Assembly (NCBI GenBank): GCA_030762935.1
Contig: CM060890.1
Coordinates: forward strand, 149,072,129 to 149,136,128
Reading direction: 5' to 3'
Length of the DNA: 64,000 nucleotides
Source of the DNA: Hymenopus coronatus
Taxonomy: Eukaryota > Arthropoda > Insecta > Mantodea > Hymenopodidae
Part shown: piece by piece, positions 21,463 through 32,500 of the stretch
Position numbering within the stretch: position 1 is the first letter of the stretch
Layout: every line of letters starts with the position of its first letter
Translations under genes and position numbers: made by a program
The notes under the pieces: model-generated
Seen by the model: only the letters and a program-made list of their open reading frames with translations
What the model was told of the DNA's origin: nothing
Database searches by the model: none

Positions 21463-22985
21463 TTTTACTTACAAGGGAGTTAGTAATAAGACTAATTCTG
21501 GGCGTTATATTCGACCGGAAGTTAACATGGGCTCCTCAAATAACTGCCCTCAAACAAAATTGCATAAGACGAATAGCAGCAAAGAAGTGGGGAGCACATT
21601 TTAAAATCTTACTAAATACTTAGAGAAGCATCATTCGATCTAAACTGGATTACGGCAGTATAATGTTTAACTCGGCAAAACCATCTGTATTAAATAAACT
21701 CAACTAGGAGCATGTCGCACTAGCCCGAGTGCTAGTTCTCAAACAGAAGCAAATGAACCGCCCTTTGATATACGAAGAAAACAGCTGAGTACCTATGTCT
21801 TATGCACTTAATATAGCAGCCTCGCCTGTGGATTTTCCGAATGAACATTTACAGAAGAAAAATCCAATGCCTTTTGCACTATGACAGAAACAGTACTTTC
21901 AAGAAACACATTTACCATTTTCTAACATTGCCACAATTAATCTAACCACAGACATCCCTGCTTGGAGAGTTACACTTCCTGAAATTAACATGAAAATATC
22001 CTACTTTGTTAAAAGCCAAACAAATAAACTGATATACAAGCAACTACTGAAAGAACAATGACAGCATTACCCACATTATATTCACATATATACCGATGGA
22101 TCGCAGACTGGAACGGGTGTGGTTTATCCTGCCCACACCATGCTGTACACATTATCGCATTTCTACCCTATATTTAGTTGTGAGCTATATGCCATCAAGA
22201 AAGCATTTCTATATTTATCCGAGACAAAGAAACCTGAAGCTTGCTTGATTCTAAATCCAGTATACTGACTCTACAAGATCTGTTCTCTACAAATCCACTG
22301 GTCCAAGAAATTCAACAGGTATCTACATTTCTAATGAAACAAGGAAGGGAAATAGCCAGAACATTTTAGGTAATGAGCAGGCAGACTCTGCAGCAAAGGA
22401 GGCCACAAGACTCCCAATACATGAAGAGACACCTTTACCCCACAAACATGTTGCAAAATATGCGTCCTCTGGCAAACAACATGGGCACAATCACCTCCTA
22501 GCAAACTACACGACATTAAACAGAACTCCACTGCAGAAACTGAGACGGAAAGACTATCGGACACACCAAGTTAACCCATTCCCATCTACTGAATAGAACA
22601 GCCCAACCTGAATGTCACTTACTCTCAGAGTGTCCTCAGCATGGACAGCAGCGAGCAGAATGCAATCTACCAGACATCCAAGAAGCACTCAACAATTCAT
22701 CACACAGCAAAACACTACTTAAATACTTAAAACTAACAAATATGTATAATGAAATATAATGTTACATAAATTTATGAAATTGTATATACCAATGTAAATG
22801 GTACCATTAAAACATGTTGTCGCGAACTACCTTGTAAGTTCAAGCAACATAAAATAAATAAAATGACTCATTCTACTTATGTTTATCCTGATTAGCATGA
22901 TGTAGATAACAGATTAATGTTTTCAATAAAATGACTGTTTACAGAACAGCTAGAGGACATCATGTGAGTGGAACGCGTCAGATTA
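21463..22985 (-). mobile_element. H element 5'-end fragment split by a LINE
   Basis: Left piece TTACAAGGGAGTTAGTAATA to 21499 and right piece from 22865 (GACTCATTCTACTTATG) to the 5' terminus near 22985 (GTGGAACGCGTCAGATT). Together they make one minus-strand H fragment, interrupted by the LINE copy. Confidence 0.85.
21500..22864 (+). pseudogene. LINE ORF2 remnant: end of RT and RNase H region, 5'-truncated
   Basis: Plus-strand frames read ILGVIFDRKLTWAPQITALK, then CIRRIAAKKWGAHFKILLNT, a stop, and RSIIRSKLDYGSIMFNSA. This is the post-catalytic end of a Jockey/I-type reverse transcriptase domain. After a stop and frame changes, HIYTDGSQTGTGVVY marks an RNase H start (TDGS) and CELYAIKKAFLYLSE its continuation. 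A later GNEQADSAAKEATRLP is the terminal RNase H motif with the D of 'QADSAAKEA'. Numerous stops and shifts make it non-functional. It ends in an A/T-rich AAATAAATAAAA tail. Flanking GACTAATTCT (21490-21499) and GACTCATTCT (22865-22874) form a 10-bp target duplication with one mismatch, in an H element. Confidence 0.85.
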
Positions 22986-23077
22986 TTTCCCTTCCACTTA
23001 CAAGAAACTAAGTAATAAGACAATTTCTGTTAATGTTTTTCTCGATTACCATGAAGTAGATAAAAGAATAAGTTTTT
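22986..23077 (-). mobile_element. H element, 5'-region fragment
   Basis: Short minus-strand piece (TTCCACTTACAAGAAACTAA to GAATAAGTTTTTAA) immediately before the next complete copy. Confidence 0.75.
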
Positions 23078-23893
23078 AATTTCTCTACACGTACTATGTA
23101 TATAGTGTATAGAGAAGGTACTGTAATGCACCCAAAAATTCGATTCCGAGATTTCACCAGAAATATATGTTTTGAGGCCCCTGAAACCAAAAAAGCATTT
23201 TTAGAAAAATGTCCGTGTGTGTGTTTGTATGTGTGTATATATGAGTGTGTCTATGTGTGTGTCTGTGGACAGCAGAGCTCAAGAACGAAAAGACCGTTAA
23301 ATATCAAACTTGGTGTTTAAGTTTAGTATCTTCCAAGAACGGGACACGAACACTTTCAAGAAAATCCCCCCATCCTCAAGTAATTTTGATTTTCTTAAAA
23401 ATGACTAACGATTTTGATTAAAATACTACATATTAAAGCCATATATATCAGAAGTAAAATGTATATCTTGAATTTTCTGGGAATAATTTCTAAAGGCCGG
23501 TTTATTGTGGATGAATTTTGCTTAATTTAGTATAACTAGTAAACCGTAAGAGGTATACAAAAACTTACAATACAAAAAATGTAGATCTTGTTAAGATACA
23601 GTTTTTTTATGGAGCTTACCGTCTTCGAGGTATTCCTTGTTATTAGTTTCAAATGTCCGTTTTTCTTTTTTTCTACTGCTGGCCAAGCATGGAAGCTATT
23701 TGCAACGACAGTCGCATAACGACAGCTTTTAAAACAGTTGACTAATATATTCCCTTAGTTACAGCCTTCTTATAAAGAACTAAGTAATAAAATTCTGCTA
23801 ATGTTTATCTGGATTAGCATGGTGTTGAAAGTAGAATTATCTTTTGTAAGAAGTTTGTTTGTAGAGAAAGTCATGTGAGTGTAACGCATGGAG
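23078..23893 (-). mobile_element. H element, near full length
   Basis: Minus-strand copy with a well-preserved 3' palindrome (TCTCTACACGTACTATGTAT, then ATAGTGTATAGAGAAGG), TG microsatellite at about 23212-23270 and GTGGACAGCAGAGCTC. The 5' end reads GAAAGTCATGTGAGTGTAAC. Confidence 0.9.
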
Positions 23894-24298
23894 AGATGTG
23901 TAGGTTAGACTGCACGAAAGCGAGGACAGGGTGACATGAAACTAGGTATAGTTTTATAACCATAATGCTCGACCCATATTCTCTAAGATGGTGCTGCCTC
24001 TTCTTTATAGACTGCTATTCGCTGAAATTGCCTGCAACCCTCCTTCGGCAATAAAACTTGAAGACTAGAATCTGTGAGGAGGGAGATTATGATTATTTTT
24101 CAGACGCCGCAATTTTATTTGCACGAATTTTCCCCCTCTCTCTTTTGTGGGGTGACGAGATATTCCTTTCTTATTCGAAAGATGACTTAAAGAACAGAAG
24201 CACATCTACGGTAACTGAACTTTAAAACCTTCACTTACCACATTTTATCGCTTTATTGTTTTGGTGGCTATTCATCAATTTTATAAACATTGCTTTCT
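23894..24298. other. Unassigned spacer
   Basis: Single-copy-looking DNA with no open frame or motif I can interpret. Confidence 0.45.
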
Positions 24299-24404
24299 TT
24301 TTACTTTCTCCAGCAGGTAACTACAATAGAGAAGGTACTGTATTTCACCCAAAAAGTCGATATCGAGATTTTACCAAAAATACGTGTTTAGAGACATCCT
24401 AAAA
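24299..24404 (-). mobile_element. H element, 3'-end fragment
   Basis: Minus-strand start (TTTACTTTCTCCAGC...GAGAAGGTACTG) through CACCCAAAAAGTCGATA, cut off where a plus-strand copy begins. The two form an inverted pair. Confidence 0.8.
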
Positions 24405-24455
24405 AAATCGTATGTGTTCCATTCACATGACTTTCTCTACCTTTCTTTAACACAT

Positions 24456-24492
24456 TATTATTATTATTATTATTATTATTGTTATTATTATT
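24456..24492. repeat. (ATT)n microsatellite next to a SINE tail
   Basis: An ATT run with one GTT, sitting at the A-tail end of the reverse SINE1. It probably grew from that tail and the H target ACAAATTATTGTT. Confidence 0.9.
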
Positions 24493-24730
24493 TTGGTAGT
24501 TTAACGTCCTTTAACCTGGTTGATCATAACGGACGATGAATGAAATTGGTTAAATGATGCTCAAATGATCTCGGGGTCCATGGAGCTTAAAGTTACTCGA
24601 CATTTGTCTTCTCAGGATAACGAAAATCCCCGAAAGAAACCTTATCCGGGTAACCCACCCTAAGCGAGGTTCGAACTCAGGACCTGTTGAACATTTGGCA
24701 CACATGCTACCACCACACTACCCAGGCGGG
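24490..24730 (-). mobile_element. SINE1, full length
   Basis: Reverse SINE1: TAGTTTAACGTCCTTTAACC at the tail side, GGTCCATGGAGCTTAAAG in the body, the B box as GCGAGGTTCGAACTC and the head ending CCACACTACCCAGGCGGG at 24730. ACATTATT occurs on both sides, suggesting the target duplication. Confidence 0.9.
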
Positions 24731-25412
24731 AACATTATTGTTAAAAAGTTTATTCTTCGTTGTACTTCAGGCTAATAGAGATAAATATTGGCAGAAATTG
24801 TCTTTATTACTTGGTTCCTTACAAGTAAAAGGGAATGCACTAGTCTAAACCTCTAGTCAAACGTTTTAAAATGTGGTAATTCCTTTCTTTGCGTGGCAAG
24901 TTCCCATATAAGAAAGGTATGTTTTTAAAACTGAAACCACCCCACCAAAAAAATGTATATTACATAAATCGTGTGTTTTAACGAGAATTACGGTTTTTTG
25001 TTAGGTAAGTTTTTGTCTATGTCTCATAGTTTACCAGTTATGCAGAATTTCATAAAATTCATTCAGAATAAAGATGTCTTCAGAGGCTATTACCAGAAAA
25101 TTCAACATATATATTTTATTTGTTATGTAATCTTTAATATACGATATATCAAAATCGTTAGAGTCTTTTTTGAGAAAATATTTCCATGTAAGGGCTTATT
25201 TGAAAATGTTGGTGACGCATCCTTGGAAGATACCAATCTTAAACACCAGGATTGATATTAAAGGACTTTTTGAGCTATGCTGCCCAGAGACACACAGAAA
25301 ACACACGGATATTTTTCTAAACCACCTTTTTTGGACTAAACATGTATTTTTGGGTACAGCACAATACCTTCTCTATACACCATGTACATAGTGCGTGTAG
25401 AGAAAGTAAAAA

Positions 25413-25730
25413 AGGAATAGACTCCTTAAGTGATGACGTCAGTCTTTGCTAGGTTTTTCCAAACAACTGGTTGCGAAGGAGTTTCTTCAGTGCATTCGTA
25501 TATTGTTTTGCGAGAAGGTTATTTTGAAATGTTTAGATTAATTATTTATCGTTCTGAGAGTTCATAGTTGTTAGGAATATTAAAGGTAAATGTAGCGAAG
25601 CATTGCAATATAACATGGTGATATACAAAGACCGACTTAACACTAATTAAACACTACTTAAACTCTACAAATGTGTATTATGTAAATCTTTTACTACCCC
25701 TAGACTGAAAGATCTGTTGCTCAATTGTTT
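25413..25730. other. Unassigned spacer
   Basis: No recognisable element or reading frame. Confidence 0.4.
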
Positions 25731-26130
25731 CACATAGTCAGTTTTTAAAACATTTGACTGTCGTTTTATCCCAGTGTATTCCCTTATTTCCCTTCTACTT
25801 ACAAGGAAGCAAATAATAAGAGGATGTCTGTTAATGTTTATCTTGGTAAGTTTGAAGTTATTTAAATTGGTTAATTTTGCTGTAGCCCACAGATGGCGCT
25901 GTAAGAGGAAATCACAACTTGCGGACGCGAAATGGCGAAATTTTGCCCAGAATCATTCTTCTTTCAAGGTATGGTCTGCAAATAAACATTACACGGGACC
26001 ACTTGACTTCCCTACAGCAGAAGGAAGCCTGTAATCTTTGGTTTAGACATTTAAGTTTGAAGTAGATAAAATAATAATCTTTTAAGTATAGTTTATATCA
26101 TGAAAGATAGAGGAAAGTAGCACATCATTA
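25731..26130 (-). mobile_element. H element 5' fragment with an insertion
   Basis: Minus-strand 5' portion (TTTGACTGTCGTTTTATCCC, CTTCTACTTACAAGGAAGC) to about 25850, then about 200 bp of foreign DNA. H resumes at TTTGAAGTAGATAAAATAAT, with a repeated TAAGTTTGAAGT on both sides (25849 and 26051 areas), and ends near 26130. The insert is not identified. Confidence 0.65.
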
Positions 26131-27175
26131 TGTATATATATACATATATATTTAGACTGTTGATGTTAAAAGTACGTCTCTCACCAGAAGTCAGTAGTGT
26201 TAAAAGTAGAAAAGTCTGTCACTCAGTGTTATAAAATTATAACAACTTTGGTTTATGTGTCCACGGCCTCATTCAAGTAGGCCATGACTGAAAGCTCGTA
26301 TCGATCCAAAATGGCGGATTAACATGGAATCTGCCGAACCAAACGAAATTATGCAAGCAGTGGAGAGAGCAAAATTACAACTGCTACACTGCCTCCGTTG
26401 TATAGAATGTTTTCGTTTTGTACGAGTAAGTCATCATGTTGTCAGCACTGATGCTAAGCAAGGCAACAACTGAATATCGCATACCATTAAGCATGAACTC
26501 TGTGAAATAGTTAAAACAATCTATTTATAATTTTAATACGTCTATAAATATTGACAACTGTCTAAAAATAGTGAATGACAAACGTGTTAAAATTGACTTA
26601 TATTGTTCGTTTCGCAACTTCCACTCACAATATAAAACAGCATTATCCAACTATTATCGTATCTCATACACTTCAGGTACCCTAGGAAACAACAAAAATG
26701 AGTTTTACTTCAATGGATATTATTTTAACTTCTTTGGCAGCGCCCCATTATTTAAATAATGAAACTTCCTTGTCATATAAGTCCTTCGCCTTGCCGGGTA
26801 ACAAACTAACTACAGTTTTTTTAAATAGTCTAAAACTTCTTCGGGAATATCCATTTTCATTCATTTATTGATTTATTTGGTGCAGTTTAAACAGCCAGAA
26901 TTGAAACTGTTTATTCCGGCGGGGTTACGAACAAACAAAACACTATCTACGTCACGGCCAAAATTCAATTCCTCGTAATGACGACTCTAATAATATTAAT
27001 ATTAATAAATACAAGAATATTTCAGTTAATGTTAGGCTAAAACGTTGTATATAACACGTGAATTATTAGACTATTTTTTGCTCAGGAAAATTAGAAACAT
27101 CCCACTCACAAATAAGAGTCTATTGAAGACACTTATAATATAAATTAGTTTTCCGTGAACTTATAATTCAGAAAT
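26131..27175. other. Unassigned region of 1 kb
   Basis: AT-rich with a short TATATACATATATA tract at 26132-26150. Forward frame 26571-26759 has no recognisable domain. Nothing repeats elsewhere in the window. Confidence 0.4.
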
Positions 27176-27986
27176 CAGATGTGTTCCATTCACATGACTT
27201 TCTCTACATCGCTGTAACTAATTATTGCAAAAAGCTTATTCTTCTTTCCACTTTATGATAATCGAGATAAACATTAGCAGAAATTGTCTTAATTACTTAC
27301 TTCCTTGTAAGTAGAAGGGAAATAAGAAATACACTAGGATAACGTGATAGTAAGATGTTTTAAAAGCTGGTCGCCATATGGATGAAATCCAATTCTATGC
27401 ATGGCCACAATTTTACAACTTTCCGTGTGAAAAAACATCTGAAACAAATAACAAGGAATATCGCAGAAATGGTCAATTCAACGGAAAAAACGTATATGAC
27501 ATACATTGTGTGTTTTAACGTGATCTACATTCTTTGTGCTGTACGTTTTTACATATCTCTTACGGTTTACCAGTTACGCAAAATTCAGCATAAAGAGGAC
27601 TTTAGATGCTATTCCCAGAAAAGCTCAAGATATACATTTTGTTTGCCATGTAAATATCTTTAATATACGGCATTTTAATCAAAATCGTAGAGCCATTTTT
27701 TAGAAAATCAACATTTTCGAAATCTTTTCCATATAAAGGGTAGTTTAGAGTAGGGAATTGTTTCTCAAAATCTTCGTAATGTATCCGTGGAAGATACTAA
27801 ACTTATATACCAAGTTTGGCACTTTACCGACTTAGTTATCGTGTTCACAGGCACATGGATCTTTTTCTGAAAATACTTTTTTTGGATACAGGGGATCCTA
27901 AAACGTGTATTTCCGGTGAAATCTCGGTATTAAATTTCTGGGTGCATTACAATACCGTTTCTATACCTTATGTAGAGAAAGTAAAA
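27176..27986 (+). mobile_element. H element, near full length
   Basis: Plus-strand copy from ATCAGATGTGTTCCATTCAC to a partly deleted 3' palindrome (CTTATGTAGAGAAAGTAAAA). The microsatellite slot is reduced to ACAGGCACATGGATC. Confidence 0.9.
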
Positions 27987-28333
27987 CTGTGTGTATTGGG
28001 CTAGTCAGCGAGTCTTTTCTTTGACTCCGATAAGGTGGAATAGAAAATTTGTTCTGGTTTATTGCATTTAAAATCCTTTTTCCGGGTGATTCAATATTTT
28101 GTCTTTTGGAAGGCTATCATGTTTCGCAAGTCACTTTTCTTCTGGCGAAGCGTTGTCACAGGTTGAGTTCATTGCTCAAGTAATGAGATCATCTGTCCGA
28201 GTGACCCTCCCCATTTTCACAGCCCTTCTTCCTTCAACTCAATTTACCGCCACTGCAGACATACCATCTTAACAAAAACATTCTAGCCTTAGGCTGAAAC
28301 ATCATCACTTCTACAAGAAAATATTCTTCAAAA
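27987..28333. other. Unassigned spacer
   Basis: No recognised feature. Confidence 0.4.
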
Positions 28334-29185
28334 ACCTGATGTGTTCCATTCACATGACTTTCACTACATATCTGCAACAAATTATTGTTAAAAAGCCTAT
28401 GCCTCTATTTACTTCATACTAATCGAGAAAAAAATAGCAGAAATAGACTTATTACTTGCTTGCTTGTAAGTAGAAGCGAAATCAGGGTGTACCATAAGTT
28501 AAAGTGATAGTCAAAAGCTGGTTGCTATGTAACTGAAGTTCAATTGCTTGTATGAACAGGAGTTGACACATGCTTGTATGAGAAAAATGTTTCAAAGATG
28601 AAACCAATAACAAGGAATATCTCAAAAACGATCATCTCCACGAAAAAAATGTATATAACATAAATTGTGTGCCTTAACCTGCTCTACATTTTTGTATGGT
28701 AAATTTTTGCCCATCTGTTACGGTTTAACAGTTATGCAAAATTCCATAAAATTCATCCAGAATAAAGTAGTCTTCAGAAGATATTCCCAGAAAATGTAAG
28801 ATATACATTTTATTTGTCAGGTAAATAGTTTGAATATACGATATTTTAATCAAAATCATTAGAGCCATTTTTGAGAAAATCAATTTTTTTTAAAATTGTT
28901 TCATGTAAAGGGTAGTTGTGGTGGGGGATTTTCTAAATATCTTTGTATAGAATCCCTAGAAGATACTAAACATAAATACCAAGTTTGGTATTTTACCGAC
29001 TTTTCAGTTTTGAGTTATCGTGTTTACAGACACACGGACACGGAAGTTTTTCTGAGAATGTTTTTTCTTTGGATACAGGGACCTTAAAACATATATTTCC
29101 GGTGAAATCTCGGTATCGAATTTTTGGGTGAGAGTGCAATACCTTCTCTATACACTCTGTACATAATACGTATAGGGAAAGTCAA
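28334..29185 (+). mobile_element. H element, full length
   Basis: 852-bp plus-strand copy, CCTGATGTGTTCCATTCACA to the palindrome (CTCTGTACATAATACGTATA, then GGGAAAGT). Microsatellite nearly absent (ACAGACACACGGACACGG). A mariner remnant starts directly after it. Confidence 0.95.
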
Positions 29186-29186
29186 A

Positions 29187-29499
29187 ATGTGCGAATTAAA
29201 GTTAGAATTGCTTGAACATCCACCCTATTCGCCACATCTAGCACACAGTGACTACCACATGTTCCCAAAATCTCAAACAATTTCTTGAAGAACCAAGATT
29301 TCACAGCACCGTGGAGGTCATTGATGCGGTAAACAGCTATTTTGAGAACCTTAATAAATAGCACTACAGGGATAGTCTAATTAAATTGGAACACCATTGT
29401 GACAAATGTATTAACCTTTCTGGAGATTATACTGAGAAATAAAGCAAAACAAACAAAAAATATATGTTTTTTTTCATTGAGAGGCCCTGGAATTATCAG
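29187..29499 (+). pseudogene. mariner transposase C-terminus and 3' end
   Basis: Plus-strand translation gives MCELKLELLEHPPYSPHLAH followed by SDYHMFPKSQTIS and a stop. This corresponds to the mariner 'PPYSPDLAPSDYHLF' signature around the third catalytic Asp (the D of SDY is kept; two other family residues are changed). After a shift NSYFENLNK, a stop and HYRDSLIKLEHHCDKC, then INLSGDYTEK, match the mariner C terminus. It ends in GGCCCTGGAATTATCAG, a decayed terminal inverted repeat matching CCCGGGACTTATCAG of the copy at 35393. Inactive fragment. Confidence 0.85.
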
Positions 29500-29519
29500 C
29501 CGATCCCCGTATGTACGTG

Positions 29520-32500
29520 TCTGTGATTGTGAGAGAGTGTGTGTGTGTGTGTGTGAGTGTGTGTGTGAGTGTGTATCTGTGTGTGAATGAGGGAGTATGT
29601 GTGTGTGAGTGTGTGTGTGTGCGAGTGTGTATCTGTGTGTGAATGAGGGAGTGTGTGTGTGTGTGTGTGTGAATGAGGGAGTGTGAGTGAGGAAGTGTGT
29701 GTGTGTGAGTGAGGGAGTGTGTGTGTGTGTGAAGGTGTGTGTCTGTGTGAGTGTGCGTGTGTCTGAGTCAGGGAGCATGTGTGTGAGTGAGGGAGCGTGT
29801 GTGTGAGTGAGGGAGCGTGTGTGTGTGAGTGAGGGAGTGTGTGTGAGTGAGGGAGTGTGTGTGTGAGTGAGGGAGCGTGTGTGTGAGTGAGGGAGCGTGT
29901 GTGTGAGTGAGGGAGTGTGTGTGTGTGTGAAGGTGTGTGTCTGTGTGAGTGTGCGTGTGTCTGAGTCAGGGAGCATGTGTGTGAGTGAGGGAGCGTGTGT
30001 GTGAGTGAGGGAGCGTGTGTGTGTGAGTGAGGGAGTGTGTGTGAGTGAGGGAGTGTGTGTGTGAGTGAGGGAGCGTGTGTGTGAGTGAGGGAGCGTGTGT
30101 GTGAGTGAGGGAGTGTGTGTGTGTGTGAAGGTGTGTGTCTGTGTGAGTGTGCGTGTGTCTGAGTCAGGGAGCATGTGTGTGAGTGAGGGAGCATGTGTGT
30201 GAGTGAGGGAGCGTGTGTGTGAGTGAGGGAGCGTGTGTGTGAGTGAGGGAGCGTGTGTGTGTGAGTGAGGGAGTGTGTGTGAGTGAGGGAGTGTGTGTGT
30301 GAGTGAGGGAGCGTGTGTGTGAGTGAGGGAGAGTGTGTGTGAGTGAGGGAGTGTGTGTGTGAGTGAGGGAGCGTGTGTGTGAGTGACGGAGAGTGTGTGT
30401 GTGAGTGAGGGAGTGTGTGTGTGAGTGAGGGAGTGTGTGTGTGAGTGAGGTGGTGTGTGTGAGTGAGGGGGTGTGTGTGAGTGAGGAAGAGTGAGTATGT
30501 GAGTGAGGGAGTGTGTGTGTGAGTGAGGGAGTGTGTGTGTGAGTGAGGGAGTGTGTGTGTGAGTGAGGGAGTGTGTGTGTGTGAAGGTGTGTGTCTGTGT
30601 GAGTGTGCGTGTGTCTGAGTCAGGGAGCATGTGTGTGTGTGAGTGAGGGAGTGTGTGTGTGAGTGAGGCAGAGTGAGTATGTGAGTGAGGGAGTGTGTGT
30701 GTGAGTGAGGGAGTGGGATTGTGAGTGAGGGAGTGTGTGTGTGAGTGAGGAAGAGTGTGTGTGTGAGTGAGGGAGTGTGTGTGTGTGTGAGTGACAGAGT
30801 AAGCGTGAGGGAGTGTGAGTGAGGGAGTATGAATGAGGGAGTGTGTGTGTGTGAGTGAGTGAGGGAGTGTGTGTGTTTCAGTGAAGGCGTGTGTGTGTGT
30901 GTGAGTGAGGGAGTGTATGTGTGTGAGTGTGTGAGTGTGTATGTATATGAGTGTGTGAGTGTGTGTGTTTATGAGTGTGTGAGTGTAAGTGTGTGTGCGA
31001 AAGTGTGAGTGTGCGTGTGTCTGTGTGTGAGTGAGGGAGTGTGTGTGTGTGAGTGACAGAGTAAGCGTGAGGGAGTGTGAGTGAGGGAGTATGAATGAGG
31101 GAGTGTGTGTGTGTGAGTGAGTGAGGGAGTGTGTGTGTTTCAGTGAAGGCGTGTGTGTGTGTGTGAGTGAGGGAGTGTATGTGTGTGAGTGTGTGAGTGT
31201 GTATGTATATGAGTGTGTGAGTGTGTGTGTTTATGAGTGTGTGAGTGTAAGTGTGTGTGCGAAAGTGTGAGTGTGCGTGTGTCTGTGTGTGAGTGAGGGA
31301 GTGAGTGAGTATGTGAGTGTGTGAGCGAGTGTGTGTGAGTGTGGGAGTGTGTGTGTCTGTGTGTGAGTGAGGGAGTGTGTGAGTGTGTGAGATTGAGTGT
31401 GCGTGTGTGAGATTGAGTGTGCGTCTGTGAGAAAGTGTGTGGGTGCTAGTGAGGGAGTGAGTGTGAGGGAGTGAGTGGGTGTGAGTGAGAGAGTGTGTGT
31501 GAGGGAGTGTGTGTGAGTGAGCTAGTGTGTGGGTGTGAGTGAGAGAGTGTGTGTGAGTGAGGGAGTGTGAGTGCGAGTTAGTGCGTGTGAGAGAGAGTGT
31601 GTGTGAGAGTGTGTGTGAGTGTAAATGTGTGTGAATGTGTGAGAGTGTGTGTGAGGGAATGTATGGGTGTGAGTGAGAGAGTGTGTGGGTGTGAGTGAGA
31701 GAGTGGGTGTGTGTGAGAGTGTGTATGTGAGGGAGTGTGTGGGTGTGAGTGAGGGAGTGTGTGTGAGAGTGTGTGTGAGGGAGTGTGTGGGTGTGAGTGA
31801 GGGAGTGTCTGGGTTTGAGTGAGGGAGTGTGTGGGTGTGACTGAGGGAGTGTGTGTGAGTGTGTGAGTGAGAGTGTGGATGTGAGTGAGAGAGTGTGTGG
31901 GTGTGAATCAGGGAACGTGTGTGTGTGAGGGAGTGTGTGGGTTTGAGGGAGTGTGTGGATGTGAGTGAGGGAGTGTGTGAGTGTGAGTGAAAAAGTGTGT
32001 GTGTGAGTGAGAGAGAGTGAGTGTGTGAGTGAGTGTGTGTGAGTGTGTGTGGGTATGAGTGAGGGAGTGTGTGAGTGAGTGTGTGAGTGTGTGAGTGTGT
32101 GTGTGAGTGTGAATGAGGGAATGTATGAGTGAGGCAGTATGTGTGTGAGTGAGTGAGTGTGTGTGTGAGTGTGTGAGTGAGTGAGTGAGTGAGTGAGTGA
32201 ATGTGAGTGAGTGAGTGAATGCCAGTGAGTGTGTGAGTGAGTGTGTCTGTGTGTGAGTGAGGGAGTGTGTGTGAGAGGTATTGTGAGAGTGAGTGAGTGT
32301 GTCTGTGTGAGTGAGTGTGTCTGTGTGAGTGAGTGTGTGTGGGTTCGGTAGTGAGTGAGTGTGTCTGTGTGAGTGAGTGTGTGTGGGTTCGGTAGTGAGT
32401 GAGTGTGTCTGTGTGAGTGAGTGTGTGTGGGTTCGGTAGTGAGTGAGTGTGTCTGTGTGTGAGTGAGGGAGTGCGTGATTGAATGTGTGTGTGTGAGTGA

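Larger units (their letters stand above)
24405..25412 (+). mobile_element. H element split by SINE1
   Basis: Plus-strand copy beginning ATCGTATGTGTTCCATTCAC. After ~75 bp it is interrupted by an ATT run and a reverse SINE1, then resumes at ACATTATTGTTAAAAAG. It continues to the palindrome (CTCTATACACCATGTACATA, then GTGCGTGTAGAGAAAGT). Confidence 0.9.

Noticed and set aside
29377..30630. 417- and 232-codon Ser/His/Thr/Pro/Leu frames on the minus strand, and a 131-codon one at 33192-33587
   Set aside because: Translations of the GT/GA array and its H flank; composition follows the repeat.
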